Below are positions 8,535-18,034 of a DNA stretch of 64,000 nt, in pieces. How positions within the stretch are numbered: the first letter of the stretch is position 1; every line of letters starts with the position of its first letter. This DNA comes from Hyphomicrobiales bacterium (lineage in GTDB: Bacteria; Pseudomonadota; Alphaproteobacteria; Rhizobiales; Beijerinckiaceae), in the NCBI GenBank assembly GCA_900470775.1, contig UCBZ01000007.1:52524-116523 (forward strand). Direction: 5' to 3'. The position numbers and the translations under genes are program-made. The notes beneath the pieces were generated by a model. The model saw only the letters and a program-made list of their open reading frames with translations. It was not told the origin of the DNA and did not search any database.

Positions 8535-9122
8535 TTATCGGGTCGACCATCCAAACCACAGCGCCACGGCGGCCATGCTGACCGCAGCACAGCGACGGAT
8601 CGCACGCTCGCGCGCCGGATGGAAGAGCAGCGAGCGGGCACCGCTCGCTCCCAGCACCAGCGCGGCATGAATCGCGGTCGCAATCAGGACGAAGGTCGCA
8701 GTCAGCAGCAGAAGCTCTTCGCGCAGCGGCTGCGCCGGGAGGAAAAGCGGTAACACTGCGACATAGAACACCGCGGCCTTGGGATTGATCAGATTCGTCA
8801 GCAATCCCCGCCGGAACGACAGGACAAGGTCCTCGCCGACCCCGGCAGGCGGATCGCGCCATGCATCGAAGGCCAGCCAGAGCAGATAGGCGACGCCGGC
8901 GAACCGGAGACCTAACGCCGCCAGCGGAAACTGCGCGCTGACGAAGGAGAAACCCAGCGCGGTCACCAGCCCGAGCACCGCCAGCCCGAGCGCGACCCCG
9001 GCGACTGCCGCCATTCCCGCGCGCCAGCCTTTCGCCAGGCTCAGCGCGACAAGATAGCCCATATTCGGTCCGGGCGTCAGCTCCGCGACCATGACCGTCA
9101 GGACGAACTCCCAGAACCGCAC
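8535..9122 (-). CDS. Second LysE-family translocator
   Basis: The 195-aa integral membrane protein begins with the LysE signature VAELTPGPNMGYLVALSLAKG, followed by LRFAGVAYLLWLAFDAWRDP and the NPKAAVFYVAVLPLF motif, and has about six hydrophobic segments. Substrates in this family are amino acids, their analogues or small cations. The start is a GTG at 9122, as no better in-frame start keeps the N-terminal helix; no strong ribosome site is visible. It is 21 bp downstream of the CoxM-like gene, so it is probably co-transcribed with the hydroxylase. It is distinct in sequence from the LysE at 4739-5368. Confidence 0.85.
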   Translation of the reverse strand: MRFWEFVLTVMVAELTPGPNMGYLVALSLAKGWRAGMAAVAGVALGLAVLGLVTALGFSFVSAQFPLAALGLRFAGVAYLLWLAFDAWRDPPAGVGEDLVLSFRRGLLTNLINPKAAVFYVAVLPLFLPAQPLREELLLLTATFVLIATAIHAALVLGASGARSLLFHPARERAIRRCAAVSMAAVALWFGWSTR

Positions 9123-9143
9123 CGGTTCATGCCGGACGAGGGA

Positions 9144-9947
9144 CTACTTGCCTGTCGCCTGCGCCACCGCCTGCTTGGTCATCACCCCGATGAGATGCGC
9201 GCGGTATTCCGGGTCGGCATGCATGTCGCCATTTATGCCCTTGGCCGGGTGCTTCAACCCATCGAGCGACTTCGGCGCGAAGCGGGCCTTGAGAGCCGCC
9301 TCCGCTTCCGGCCAGCGGAAGACACCGCCCTCGCCTGCACCGGTGACGGCGACGCGGATGTCGCTGCCGCGCTTGGCGACGAAGACCCCGACCAGCGCAT
9401 AGCGCGAGGCCGGGTTGCGGAACTTGGCGTAGCCCGCCCTGGAGACGATCGGGAACACCACCTTGGTGATGATCTCGCCCTCCTCCAGCGCCGTCTCGTA
9501 GAGCCCGGTGAAGAAGTCGTCGGCGACGAGCTTGCGCTTGTTGGTGACGATCGTCGCGCCCAGCGCCAGCAGCGCCGCCGGATAGTCCGCCGCCGGATCG
9601 TTGTTGGCGACGGAGCCGCCGATCGTGCCGCGATGGCGCACATGCGGATCGCCGATGTGCGAGGCGAGATAGGCAAGCCCCGGAATCGCCTCCTGCACGA
9701 TCGCCGATTCCGCGACCTCGGCATGGGTCGACATCGCGCCGATGACGACGGTGCGGCCCTTGCGCACGATGCCCTTGAGATCGCCACAGGCGCCGAGATC
9801 GATCAGCGCGGTGGGCGCGGCCAGGCGCTGCTTCATCGTCGGCAGCAGCGTGTGGCCGCCAGCGAGGATCTTGGCGTCCTCCTTCTTGGCAAGGAGGCCT
9901 GCGGCCTGTCGCGAGGAGGCCGGGCGGTGATAGGTGAAGGCGTACAT
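9144..9947 (-). CDS. CoxM-like FAD-binding subunit of a molybdenum hydroxylase
   Basis: This 267-aa protein is the medium FAD subunit of the xanthine dehydrogenase/CO dehydrogenase family. FAD-contact motifs are clear: ILAGGHTLLPTMKQRL near residue 30 and the HRGTIGGSVANNDPAADYPA loop near residue 110. It would carry electrons from the 2Fe-2S subunit to the acceptor. The ATG at 9947 has GGAGAA upstream. Gene order is S-L-M, as found in several form II clusters; canonical Oligotropha cox order is M-S-L. It is 129 bp downstream of the L gene, with a palindromic repeat in the gap. Confidence 0.93.
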   Translation of the reverse strand: MYAFTYHRPASSRQAAGLLAKKEDAKILAGGHTLLPTMKQRLAAPTALIDLGACGDLKGIVRKGRTVVIGAMSTHAEVAESAIVQEAIPGLAYLASHIGDPHVRHRGTIGGSVANNDPAADYPAALLALGATIVTNKRKLVADDFFTGLYETALEEGEIITKVVFPIVSRAGYAKFRNPASRYALVGVFVAKRGSDIRVAVTGAGEGGVFRWPEAEAALKARFAPKSLDGLKHPAKGINGDMHADPEYRAHLIGVMTKQAVAQATGK

Positions 9948-9972
9948 GGTCGTTCTCCGCTCGTGTCCAGAA

Positions 9973-10067
9973 CCGTCATGCTCGGGCTTGACCCGAGCAT
10001 CTCATCCGGAGCGTGCCCTGACGCATCATTCGGAGAGAGATGGCCGGGTCAAGTCCGGCCATGACGC
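9973..10067. repeat. Intergenic palindromic repeat, family C, copy 1
   Basis: A pair of hairpins fills the gap between the CoxL-like and CoxM-like genes. The left hairpin is built on GTCATGCTCGGGCTTGACCC with CGAGCAT, and the right on GATGGCCGGGTCAAGTCCGG with CCATGACG. The outer ends (GTCATG / CATGAC) are also complementary. A relative with the same GTCATGGTCGGGCTTGTCCC start lies at 41501-41592. This element is inside a likely operon, so it could form a processing or stabilising hairpin in the mRNA; that is inference. Confidence 0.75.
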
Positions 10068-10076
10068 GTGAATCGT

Positions 10077-12440
10077 CTATTCGGCTGCCATTCTCGTGAT
10101 GCTCTTCTGCGCCGCGCGCCAAACCGCCTGCGGCGTCGCCGGCATGGCGATGTCCTCATGGCCGAGCGCGTCGGTGATGGCATTGATGACGGCGGGCGGC
10201 GCGGCGATCGCGCCGGCCTCCCCGCAGCCCTTGATGCCCAGCGGGTTGGAGGGGCAGGCCGTGACGGTCATGCCGACCTCGAAGGACGGCAGATCGTCGG
10301 CGCGCGGCATGCAGTAATCCATGAAGCTCGCGGTCACGAGCTGCCCGTCGCTGTTGTACTTCGCGCCTTCGAGCAGCGCCTGGCCGACGCCCTGGGCGAT
10401 GCCGCCATGGACCTGGCCCTCGACGATCATCGGGTTGATCACGTTGCCGAAATCATCCACCGCCGCCCAGCGCTCGATCTTCGTGACGCCGGTCGCAGGA
10501 TCGATCTCGACCTCGCAGATATGGACGCCGGCCGGGAAGGTGAAGTTGGTCGGGTCGTAGAACGCCCCCTCCTTCAGGCCGGGCTCCAGATCCTGCCCGT
10601 TGAACTTGTGGGCGACATAGGCCTGCAGCGCACACGACCCGAAATCGAGCTTCCGATCTGTGCCTTTGACGCTGAAATGCCCGTCCGCGAAATCGATATC
10701 GGCCTCGTCGGCCTCCAGCACATAGGCCGCGACCTTCTTGCCCTTGGCGATGACCTTGTCGACCGCCTTGAAGATCGCGGACATGCCGACCGCGCCCGAG
10801 CGCGAGCCATAGGTGCCCATGCCCATCTGCACCTTGTCGGTGTCGCCATGGATGATCGAGACGTTCTCGATGGGGATGCCCAGCTTGTCGGAGACGAGCT
10901 GGGCGAAGGTCGTCTCATGGCCCTGGCCGTGGCTGTGCGAGCCGGTCAGAACCTCGACCGTGCCGACCGGATTGACCCGGACCTCGGCCGATTCCCATAG
11001 GCCGACGCCGGCACCAAGCGAACCGACGGCGGCCGAGGGGGCGATGCCGCAGGCCTCGATATAGGAGGAGAAGCCGATGCCGCGCAGCTTGCCGTTGCGG
11101 GCGGAGTCGCGCTTGCGCTTGCCGATGCCCTTGTAGTCGATGATCTCGAGCGCCTTCTTCAGCGCCGCGCCGTAATTGCCGGCATCGTACATCATGATCA
11201 CCGGCGTCTGGTGCGGGAACTTCTTGATGTAGTTCTGCATCCGGAACTTCGCCGGATCCCGGCCGAGCTGGCGGGCGGCGACCTCGATCAGCCGCTCGAC
11301 CACGAAGGTCGCCTCCGGCCGTCCCGCCCCGCGATAGGCGTCGACCGGTGCGGTGTTGGTGTAGACCGCATCGACCTCGGCATAGATCGCCGGGATGTCA
11401 TAGGAGCCCGACAGCAGCGGCGCGTAGAGATAGGTCGGCACCGAGGAGGAGAAGGTCGAGAGATAGGCGCCGAGATTGGCCGTCGTCTTGACCCTCAGAC
11501 CGGTGATCTTGCCGTCCGCGTCGGTCGCAAGCTCGGCATGGGTGACGTGGTCGCGGCCATGCGCGTCCGACAGGAAGGCCTCCGTGCGGTCGGAATTCCA
11601 CTTCACCGGCCGCCCGACCTTCTTCGCCGCCCAGACGCAGACCGTCTCCTCGGCATAGATGAAGATCTTCGAGCCGAAGCCGCCGCCGACATCGGGCGCG
11701 ACCACCCGCAGCTTGTTCTCCGGCGCGATGCCGATGAAGGCCGAAAGCACGAGCCGCGCCACATGCGGGTTCTGGCTGGTCGTGTAGAGCGTGAAGACGC
11801 CATCGCCGTCATCATAGTCGCCGACGGCCGCGCGCGGCTCCATCGCGTTCGGCACGAGGCGGTTGTTGACGATATCGAGCCTGGTGACGTGCTTTGCCGC
11901 CTTGAAGGCGGCTTCGGTCTCGTCCTTGTTGCCGAGATGCCAGTTGAAGACCGTGTTGTCGGGCGCCTCGGCATGGACCACGGTCTTGGCTCCGGCGGCA
12001 CTGGCCGTATCGACAACCGCCGTCAGCACGTCGTAATCGACCACGATCGCCTCGGACGCGTCGCGCGCCTGCGCCAGCGTCTCGGCGACGATGACGCAGA
12101 CATGGTCGCCGACATAGCGGACCTTGCCCTGCGCCAGCGCCGGATGGGCTCCGGCCCGCATCGGCGAGCCGTCCTTGTTGTGGATCATCCAGCCGCAGAT
12201 CAGCCCGCCGACCTTGTCGGCTGCGAGATCGTCGCCGGTATAGACACCGAGAATGCCCGGCATGCCGGCTGCGGCCTTGAAGTCGATCGACTTGATCGTG
12301 GCATGCGCATGCGGCGAACGCAGGAAATAGGCATGGGCCTGGCCGGGCCGGTTGATGTCGTCGGTGTAGCGGCCCTGGCCTGTGATGAAGCGATGGTCTT
12401 CCTTGCGGCGGACTGAGGCGCCGATTCCGGTGGCCGACAT
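10077..12440 (-). CDS. CoxL-like molybdopterin-binding large subunit (form II CO-dehydrogenase/xanthine dehydrogenase family)
   Basis: The 787-aa product is the catalytic subunit of a molybdenum hydroxylase. It has the N-terminal a/b hammerhead region ([21 protein letters not shown]), the cofactor loop [13 protein letters not shown] near residue 370, [12 protein letters not shown], and the C-terminal [16 protein letters not shown] with the conserved catalytic glutamate. The loop reads AYRGAGR, not the AYXCSFR of form I CO dehydrogenase, so the Cu-binding cysteine is absent and true CO oxidation is unlikely. The substrate is unknown; candidates are heterocycles or aldehydes. ATG 12440 has AGGAGG upstream. 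Confidence 0.93.
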   Translation of the reverse strand: MSATGIGASVRRKEDHRFITGQGRYTDDINRPGQAHAYFLRSPHAHATIKSIDFKAAAGMPGILGVYTGDDLAADKVGGLICGWMIHNKDGSPMRAGAHPALAQGKVRYVGDHVCVIVAETLAQARDASEAIVVDYDVLTAVVDTASAAGAKTVVHAEAPDNTVFNWHLGNKDETEAAFKAAKHVTRLDIVNNRLVPNAMEPRAAVGDYDDGDGVFTLYTTSQNPHVARLVLSAFIGIAPENKLRVVAPDVGGGFGSKIFIYAEETVCVWAAKKVGRPVKWNSDRTEAFLSDAHGRDHVTHAELATDADGKITGLRVKTTANLGAYLSTFSSSVPTYLYAPLLSGSYDIPAIYAEVDAVYTNTAPVDAYRGAGRPEATFVVERLIEVAARQLGRDPAKFRMQNYIKKFPHQTPVIMMYDAGNYGAALKKALEIIDYKGIGKRKRDSARNGKLRGIGFSSYIEACGIAPSAAVGSLGAGVGLWESAEVRVNPVGTVEVLTGSHSHGQGHETTFAQLVSDKLGIPIENVSIIHGDTDKVQMGMGTYGSRSGAVGMSAIFKAVDKVIAKGKKVAAYVLEADEADIDFADGHFSVKGTDRKLDFGSCALQAYVAHKFNGQDLEPGLKEGAFYDPTNFTFPAGVHICEVEIDPATGVTKIERWAAVDDFGNVINPMIVEGQVHGGIAQGVGQALLEGAKYNSDGQLVTASFMDYCMPRADDLPSFEVGMTVTACPSNPLGIKGCGEAGAIAAPPAVINAITDALGHEDIAMPATPQAVWRAAQKSITRMAAE

Positions 12441-12524
12441 GGTGCTTTCCTCCTCAGCGCGCCTCTGACGGGCACGTCATGATTCCAAGACAAAGCCCGC
12501 GCGGATGGCGCGGGCTGCGGCGCC

Positions 12525-13037
12525 TCACTCGGCGGCCTGGCGCGGAGGCTCCTTCCGATCCATCGACTGCCCGGCCATCGCCTCGGCACCGGCGGCGACG
12601 GCTTTCACGATGTTGTGGTAGCCCGTGCAGCGGCAGATGTTGCCGTCGAGATCCTCCCGGATCGTCTTCTCGTCGAGCGCATGGCCGCGCCGGTTCACGA
12701 TATCGACGGCGGACATGATCATGCCGGGCGTGCAGAAGCCGCATTGCAGGCCGTGATGCTCGCGGAAGGCCTCCTGCATCGGATGCAGGGTCCCGTTCAT
12801 GGCCAACCCTTCGATCGTCATCACCGAGGCACCCTCGAGCGAGACCGCCAGCACCGTGCAGGCCTTCGCCGCCTTGCCGTCGATATGCACGACGCAGGCA
12901 CCGCACTGGCTGGTGTCGCAGCCGACATGCGTGCCGGTGAGGCGCAGATTCTCGCGCAGGTACTGCACCAGCAGCGTGCGCGGATCGATCGACGCAGTGA
13001 CGGCTTTGCCGTTCACCGTCATGGACACGGTAGCCAT
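12525..13037 (-). CDS. CoxS-like 2Fe-2S small subunit
   Basis: The 170-aa iron-sulfur subunit has the plant-ferredoxin type cluster ([20 protein letters not shown] followed by AC) in the N-terminal half and the second cluster ([10 protein letters not shown] and [12 protein letters not shown]) in the C-terminal half. It relays electrons from the molybdenum centre to FAD. ATG 13037 is preceded by a perfect AGGAGG at 9 nt spacing, so this is the operon's first gene. The C-terminal tail ([13 protein letters not shown]) is unconserved. The CoxL-like gene begins 84 bp downstream on the same strand. Confidence 0.95.
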   Translation of the reverse strand: MATVSMTVNGKAVTASIDPRTLLVQYLRENLRLTGTHVGCDTSQCGACVVHIDGKAAKACTVLAVSLEGASVMTIEGLAMNGTLHPMQEAFREHHGLQCGFCTPGMIMSAVDIVNRRGHALDEKTIREDLDGNICRCTGYHNIVKAVAAGAEAMAGQSMDRKEPPRQAAE

Positions 13038-13351
13038 TGGAATTCCTCCTGAAATCCGGGTCTCGCGCCCGGCGCGTGAGATAATCTGGCGCCGCGCTGG
13101 GAGCGCTGCTCGCAGGCAGAGCGCCAGCTTCTCCTTGGAACAGCTTTAAACCGAATGTGGACCCGCGTTTTTGCGCGGTCAAGCCGTTGGCATATTGCGA
13201 GAGGGTGGTGTTTGGCGACGATTTCGCGCCATTTCGGCAAAATCTCTCATCCCGACGCCGCAGGGCCCCCGGTTGCAGGGTCGCCGGGCCATTCTCCTAT
13301 TTTTAACCGGCAGGCGACATCGTGCTGTTCCCAGCAAGGATTCCAGCCTCG
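13038..13351. promoter_or_regulatory. Divergent intergenic region upstream of the cox-like operon and the chemoreceptor
   Basis: This 314-bp region separates the minus-strand hydroxylase operon from the plus-strand chemoreceptor gene. On the minus strand CTTGAC (13183-13178) followed after 17 nt by CCACAT (13160-13155) is a weak match to the alphaproteobacterial housekeeping promoter. The spacer is a partial inverted repeat (ACCGCG, A-run, CGCGGGT), which could be an operator. I see no gene here. Confidence 0.35.
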
Positions 13352-14713
13352 ATGGCCGACCGGCCCGCCCTCTCCACCCGCGATCAGATGGAACGCCGTC
13401 TGCGATCGATCGGCTATGACGAGCGCCAGCGGTCGCGCCTGCCGTTCTATGCCGCCGAGGTCGCACGCGTGATCGACGCGATCGTGGAGAGCGATTTCGC
13501 CCGCGCGATGGTCATCAATCCCGCCCTGCAGGAACAGATCGAGCCTGTCGCGGCAGAACTCTATGCCGCTGAAAAGAGCCATTTTCGCTGCGTGTTCGCC
13601 GGGGATTTCGGAGAGGCCTACGCCGCTTCGGCCGAAGCGCTGTGCCATCTCGAACTGCAGGCCGGGCTCGGCCCGCGCCCGCGCGTCTCGATTGCCATGG
13701 CATTGATCAACCGTCTCAGCCGGAAGCGCCGTTTCGGTCACTTCCTGCGCCCGAGGGAACTGGACAAGGACCTGTTCCTGATCGAACGGATCCTGACCTT
13801 CGATACCAACACGGCCGTGGCGATCGGCCACGAAATCAGTGCCGACGACGCGCAGCGCCGGGCCGGAATCCTCGACAAGGCCGCCGCCGCGCTGAAGGCG
13901 AAGATCGGCGTGATCGATGCTTCGATCGCAGAGGCGGTCACACAGTTCGGGCAGTCGGGCGAGGATACGCGCCGTGCCACGGCCTTCATCACGCTCAAGG
14001 TCGCATCGCTCGAACAGACATCGCTGCTGGTGCGCGAGCGCTCGGCGCAGACCGCTGCCGCTACCGAGGAGATGTCGGCCAGCATCGCCGAGATCGGACA
14101 ACGGGCCCAACAGAGCCTCTCGATCGCCAATCGCGCGGTCGGCGACGCCGACGAGATGAATCTCGCCACCACCCGCCTGCGTCAGGTCTCCGACAGCATC
14201 GGCGCCGTGGTCGGCATGATCGCGGACATCGCGGCGCAGACGAACCTGCTCGCGCTCAACGCAACGATCGAGGCCGCCCGCGCCGGCGAAGCCGGCCGCG
14301 GCTTCGCGGTCGTCGCGTCCGAGGTCAAGTCGCTCGCGACCCAGACGGCCAGCGCGACGCAGGACATCGCCCGCCACATTGCGGAGCTCGCCGGAAGCGC
14401 GGAGGCCTGCGGCGGACATGCAGCGGCCATCGGCTCGACCATCGGCGAGATGCGGCTGAACTCGCAGGCGATCTCGGACGCCGTGTCGCAGCAGGGCCAG
14501 GTCACCTCCGCCATCGCGCATGATGCCGCCGAGGTCGCCGCCAGCTCGGAGGAGGCCATCACGGCCGCAAGCGAGGTCAACCGGAGCCTCGCGGAAACCG
14601 CGCGGACGATCGACCGCGCCAATGCGGCCGCGACCGGGATCGCCATGCAGGTGGGCGCGGCGGAAGCGGCCGTCAGCACGGCTCTCAACGCGCTCCGCCG
14701 GGCCTCGCGCTGA
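13352..14713 (+). CDS. Soluble methyl-accepting chemotaxis protein with an N-terminal globin-like sensor domain
   Basis: This 453-aa protein has no membrane segment. Residues about 10-170 resemble the protoglobin domain of globin-coupled sensors ([18 protein letters not shown], then [12 protein letters not shown], matching the family IGLEPR region). Residues about 180-450 are a chemoreceptor signalling domain with the conserved hairpin tip ([20 protein letters not shown]). Such receptors signal to CheA, classically in response to oxygen. The residue aligned with the heme-binding proximal His appears to be Glu101, with a His two positions earlier, so heme binding is doubtful. ATG 13352 has AAGGA upstream; GTG 13322 would add 10 residues. 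Confidence 0.85.
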   Translation: MADRPALSTRDQMERRLRSIGYDERQRSRLPFYAAEVARVIDAIVESDFARAMVINPALQEQIEPVAAELYAAEKSHFRCVFAGDFGEAYAASAEALCHLELQAGLGPRPRVSIAMALINRLSRKRRFGHFLRPRELDKDLFLIERILTFDTNTAVAIGHEISADDAQRRAGILDKAAAALKAKIGVIDASIAEAVTQFGQSGEDTRRATAFITLKVASLEQTSLLVRERSAQTAAATEEMSASIAEIGQRAQQSLSIANRAVGDADEMNLATTRLRQVSDSIGAVVGMIADIAAQTNLLALNATIEAARAGEAGRGFAVVASEVKSLATQTASATQDIARHIAELAGSAEACGGHAAAIGSTIGEMRLNSQAISDAVSQQGQVTSAIAHDAAEVAASSEEAITAASEVNRSLAETARTIDRANAAATGIAMQVGAAEAAVSTALNALRRASR

Positions 14714-14765
14714 TCGCGACAACCGGCTCAGCCTTCGCTGACCAGTCGAAGACCGAGCGCGCGAC

Positions 14766-15218
14766 TCAGCCTTCGCCGACCGCTTTGGCGAAATTGGCGA
14801 AGAACTCGTCGGCGAGCTTCTTCGAGACCGAATCGATCAGCCGCGAGCCGAGCTGCATCAGCTTGCCGCCGACCTGAGCCTCGACATCGTAGCGCAGCAG
14901 CGTCTGGCCATCGCCGGCATCGCTCAGCGCGACCTTCGCACCGCCCTTGGCGAAGCCGGCGATGCCGCCCTCGCCCTCGCCCTGGATGCGGTAGCCATTG
15001 GGCGGATCAAGATCGACCAGCTCGACCTTGCCCTTGAAGCTCGCCTTGACCGGCCCGAGCTTGACCTTCACCACCGCCGAGAAATGCGTGTCGTCATCCT
15101 TGCTGAGCTGCTCGCAGCCGGGAATGCAGGCCTTCAGGACCTCGGGATCGTTGAGCGCGGCCCAGACCGTATCTATGCCGGCAGGCAGCGTCACCTCGCC
15201 ATTCATCGTCATCGCCAT
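14766..15218 (-). CDS. CoxG-like SRPBCC protein (CO dehydrogenase subunit G family)
   Basis: The 150-aa product is a CoxG/SRPBCC protein: MNGEVTLPAGIDTVWAALND, LKACIPGCEQLSKDD, VKVKLGPVKASFKGKVEL and the C-terminal GKLMQLGSRLIDSVSKKLAD. CoxG is reported to anchor the molybdenum hydroxylase to the membrane; other members carry small ligands. It lies 1.7 kb upstream of the cox-like operon, separated by the chemoreceptor gene, on the same strand as the operon. I infer that it serves the CoxSLM-like enzyme. It has its own likely promoter in the 170-bp gap shared with pcaB. Confidence 0.9.
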   Translation of the reverse strand: MAMTMNGEVTLPAGIDTVWAALNDPEVLKACIPGCEQLSKDDDTHFSAVVKVKLGPVKASFKGKVELVDLDPPNGYRIQGEGEGGIAGFAKGGAKVALSDAGDGQTLLRYDVEAQVGGKLMQLGSRLIDSVSKKLADEFFANFAKAVGEG

Positions 15219-15388
15219 GGCGCTACTCCCTCAGGTCCGTGCCGCAAAGTTCCGGCTCCTGTTGCAGCCGGCCCCGCCCCGGGTCTATCCAAGGCTGTCG
15301 CGCCTATCCATGAGCGGAAAGCGCCCATCGGCACAAGAGGACGAAGCGTGACGACCGACCGCAGCCGCCGCATGACGCAACGCCACCG

Positions 15389-16777
15389 ATGATCCCCAAC
15401 GCACCCGGCCTGTTCGGCGAGCTCTTCGTCGATTCCGAAATGGCTTCGGCGATGAGCGATAGGGCGCTGTTGCACGGAATGCTCGGTTTCGAGGCGATGC
15501 TCGCAAGCGCGCTGGACGCCGAGGGTGTCGCGCCGGAGGGTACGGCGATTGCCGTCACCCGACAATGCGACCCCGACCTCTACGATATCGCCGAGCTCGG
15601 CCGGGCCGCGACGCTGGCCGGCAACCCCGCGATCCCGCTCGTGAAGGCGCTGACCGCCCGCGTGGCCGCAGCATCCCCCGAACATGCCAAATGGGTGCAT
15701 TACGGTGCGACCAGCCAGGACGTCATCGATTCCGGCTTTGTCCATGTCATCGGCCGCGGGCTGAAGCTCATCGATATCAGGCTCAACCGGCTGGTTGATG
15801 CCATGCGTCCGCTGATCGAGACGCATCGCGCGACACCCATGATCGGCCGGACCTTCCTTCAGCAGGCGGTCCCGATCAGCTTCGGGGTCAAGACCGCGCT
15901 CTGGCTCGACCCGTTGCTGGAGAGCCGGCATATCCTGAACGATAGTCTGGAGACGCCGGTCGTCCAGTTTGCCGGAGCCGCCGGCACGCTGGCCGCGCTG
16001 GGTGATGATGCCGGGCGTGTCCAGGCGCAGTTCGTAGACGTGACGCTGGGCGCACCATCCTCCCTGATCCCCTGGCACACGCAGCGCCATCGCAACGCCC
16101 GGCTGGCGGCGGAACTCGGCATCCTCACCGGCAATCTCGGCAAGATCGCACGCGACGTCTCGCTCATGGCCCAGACCGAGATCGGCGAACTCGCCGAGCC
16201 CGAGGCGCCCGGCAAGGGTGGCTCCTCGGCGATGCCGCACAAACGCAACCCGGTGCTGTGTACCCTGATCCTCGCGGCTGCGCAGCGTGCGCCGGGCCTG
16301 GTCGCCACCATGCTCGCCGCGATGCCCCACGAGCACGAACGCGCGCTCGGTGGTTGGCACGCCGAATGGCCGACGCTGCCCGAACTCTTCCGCATCACCG
16401 GCTCGGCGCTGGCACAGATGGTCACCCTAATCGAAGGCTTGCAGGTCTTTCCCGAGCGCATGCGCGCCAATATCGAGATCACGCAAGGGCTGGTCATGTC
16501 GGAGCGCGTCTCGATCGCCCTGGCTTCCGCACTGGGCAAGTCGAAGGCTCATCACCTGCTCGAGGAGGCGAGCCGCGCCTCCATCGCCGAGGGACGCCAT
16601 CTGCGCGAGATCCTGGCCAGCATGCCGGCCGTGACCGACCATATCGACGCGGCCGCACTTGCCGATCTTTTCGATCCGACGAGCTATCGCGGCGCGTCGG
16701 ACGCGATCATCGACCGGGTGCTCGCCCGCTGCGAGGCGCCTTCGACGCCGCGCGCCTCGACGCCTGCGCAGGGGTGA
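15389..16777 (+). CDS. pcaB: 3-carboxy-cis,cis-muconate cycloisomerase
   Basis: The 462-aa protein belongs to the fumarase/aspartase superfamily, with the signature GGSSAMPHKRNPVLC near residue 278, WVHYGATSQDVIDSG and the PcaB-like N-terminus LFGELFVDSEMASAMSD. PcaB cyclises beta-carboxymuconate to gamma-carboxymuconolactone in the protocatechuate branch of the beta-ketoadipate pathway. It is the first gene of a plus-strand set with aconitase X subunits, pcaD and pcaC. The next gene begins only 3 nt after the pcaB stop. No pca regulator and no pcaGH dioxygenase genes lie in this window. Confidence 0.92.
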   Translation: MIPNAPGLFGELFVDSEMASAMSDRALLHGMLGFEAMLASALDAEGVAPEGTAIAVTRQCDPDLYDIAELGRAATLAGNPAIPLVKALTARVAAASPEHAKWVHYGATSQDVIDSGFVHVIGRGLKLIDIRLNRLVDAMRPLIETHRATPMIGRTFLQQAVPISFGVKTALWLDPLLESRHILNDSLETPVVQFAGAAGTLAALGDDAGRVQAQFVDVTLGAPSSLIPWHTQRHRNARLAAELGILTGNLGKIARDVSLMAQTEIGELAEPEAPGKGGSSAMPHKRNPVLCTLILAAAQRAPGLVATMLAAMPHEHERALGGWHAEWPTLPELFRITGSALAQMVTLIEGLQVFPERMRANIEITQGLVMSERVSIALASALGKSKAHHLLEEASRASIAEGRHLREILASMPAVTDHIDAAALADLFDPTSYRGASDAIIDRVLARCEAPSTPRASTPAQG

Positions 16778-16780
16778 TCG

Positions 16781-18034
16781 GTGGTTGACCTCACAGCCGA
16801 ACAGCAGGTCGTCGCCGCCGGCCAGGACGGCACCGCCATGGCGATGCGCATCGTCGCCGAGGCCGCCCGGTTGATGGGCGCGCCGCGGCTGATTCCCGTC
16901 GCCTCCGCCCATATCGACGGCGCGCTCTATCACGGCGATTCCGGCACGCTTTTCGCCGAGAAGCTGGTCGAGGGCGGGGCCCGCGTCGGAATCCGGGCGA
17001 CGCTCAACGTCGGCTCGCTCTCGCCCGCCGGCTGCGCCGCAATCCGCCTGCCGCCGCATCAGCGCGACATGGCGGCCCGGATGATGCGCGCCTATGAGAC
17101 AATGGGCTGCGAGCCCTCCTGGACCTGCGCGCCCTATCAGGCCGGGCACCGGCCGGCGCAGGGGACGGATGTCGCCTGGGGCGAATCCAACGCCGTGGTC
17201 TTCTGCAATTCGGTGCTCGGCGCCCGCACCAACCGCTATGGCGATTTCCTCGACATCGCCTGCGCCATCGCCGGCATCGCGCCCGATTACGGGCTTCATC
17301 GTCCGGAGAACCGCGTCGCAACGCTGCTGATCGATGCGAGCGGGTTGAGCCGGGCGCTGCGCGCCTCGGACGTGTTCTACCCCGTGCTGGGCACGATCCT
17401 CGGCCGCGCGGCCGGCACGGCCGTCGCCGTGATCGAAGGCCTGCAGGGCTGCACGACGGAAGACCGGCTCAAGGCGCTGGGCGCGGCGTCGGCCTCGGCC
17501 GGCGGCGTCGGCCTGTTCCATGTCGCCGGCGTCACGCCCGAGGCGCCCGACGCCGCGACCGTGCTCGGCGGCCTGCCGCCCCGGGAAACCCTGACGCTGA
17601 CACCCCAATTCGTGCAGCAGGCGTTGTCGGGCCTTTCCACCGCCGGAGAGACCGACCGCATCGACGCCGTCGCCATCGGCTCGCCGCATCTCTCGCTCGC
17701 CGAGATCGACGAGGTCGAACACCGTCTCGCCGGCCGCAGGCTGACGGTGCCGCTCTACGCCAATACCGGCCGCCATGTGCTGCGCCCGCTGGAGGCGCAG
17801 GGCCGCCGCGCCGCGCTGGAACAGGCCGGGGTGATCTTCGTCGTCGATACCTGTGTCGTCGTCACCCCAATCCTGCCCGAGATCGAAGGTGCGGTGCTGA
17901 TGACCAACTCCGGCAAGTTCGCCCACTACGCGCCGGGAACCACCGGTTATGCCGTGACCTATGGTTCGCTGGCCGAATGCGTCGAGAGCGCGGTGGCCGG
18001 CCGGTTGGTCAGAGAGCGGCAGGCATGGTCGTGA
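16781..18034 (+). CDS. Aconitase X catalytic (large) subunit
   Basis: The 417-aa product matches the AcnX large-subunit family (DUF521): ARLMGAPRLIPVASAHIDGAL, CAPYQAGHRPAQGTD, WGESNAVVFCNSVLGARTNR and the C-terminal MTNSGKFAHYAPG. Known bacterial AcnX enzymes dehydrate cis-3-hydroxy-L-proline, and archaeal ones dehydrate phosphomevalonate. Cysteines in CAPYQ, FCNS and DTCVVV are candidate metal ligands. The GTG start is 3 nt after pcaB with AGGGG just upstream, so translation is probably coupled. Its position inside a protocatechuate operon is unusual, and the substrate is unknown. Confidence 0.88.
   Translation: MVDLTAEQQVVAAGQDGTAMAMRIVAEAARLMGAPRLIPVASAHIDGALYHGDSGTLFAEKLVEGGARVGIRATLNVGSLSPAGCAAIRLPPHQRDMAARMMRAYETMGCEPSWTCAPYQAGHRPAQGTDVAWGESNAVVFCNSVLGARTNRYGDFLDIACAIAGIAPDYGLHRPENRVATLLIDASGLSRALRASDVFYPVLGTILGRAAGTAVAVIEGLQGCTTEDRLKALGAASASAGGVGLFHVAGVTPEAPDAATVLGGLPPRETLTLTPQFVQQALSGLSTAGETDRIDAVAIGSPHLSLAEIDEVEHRLAGRRLTVPLYANTGRHVLRPLEAQGRRAALEQAGVIFVVDTCVVVTPILPEIEGAVLMTNSGKFAHYAPGTTGYAVTYGSLAECVESAVAGRLVRERQAWS

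Noticed and set aside
10077..12440. True form I CO dehydrogenase
   Set aside because: The active-site loop is AYRGAGR, not AYXCSFR, so the copper-binding Cys is missing.
13247..14722. A 491-codon minus-strand frame over the chemoreceptor
   Set aside because: Shadow frame; the plus strand encodes an unmistakable chemoreceptor tip.
15219..15388. A pca regulator binding site between coxG-like and pcaB
   Set aside because: I could not recognise a PcaQ- or PcaR-type palindrome in this gap.
16427..17926. A 499-codon minus-strand frame over the aconitase X gene
   Set aside because: No domain, and opposite a well-conserved AcnX large subunit with good ribosome site.
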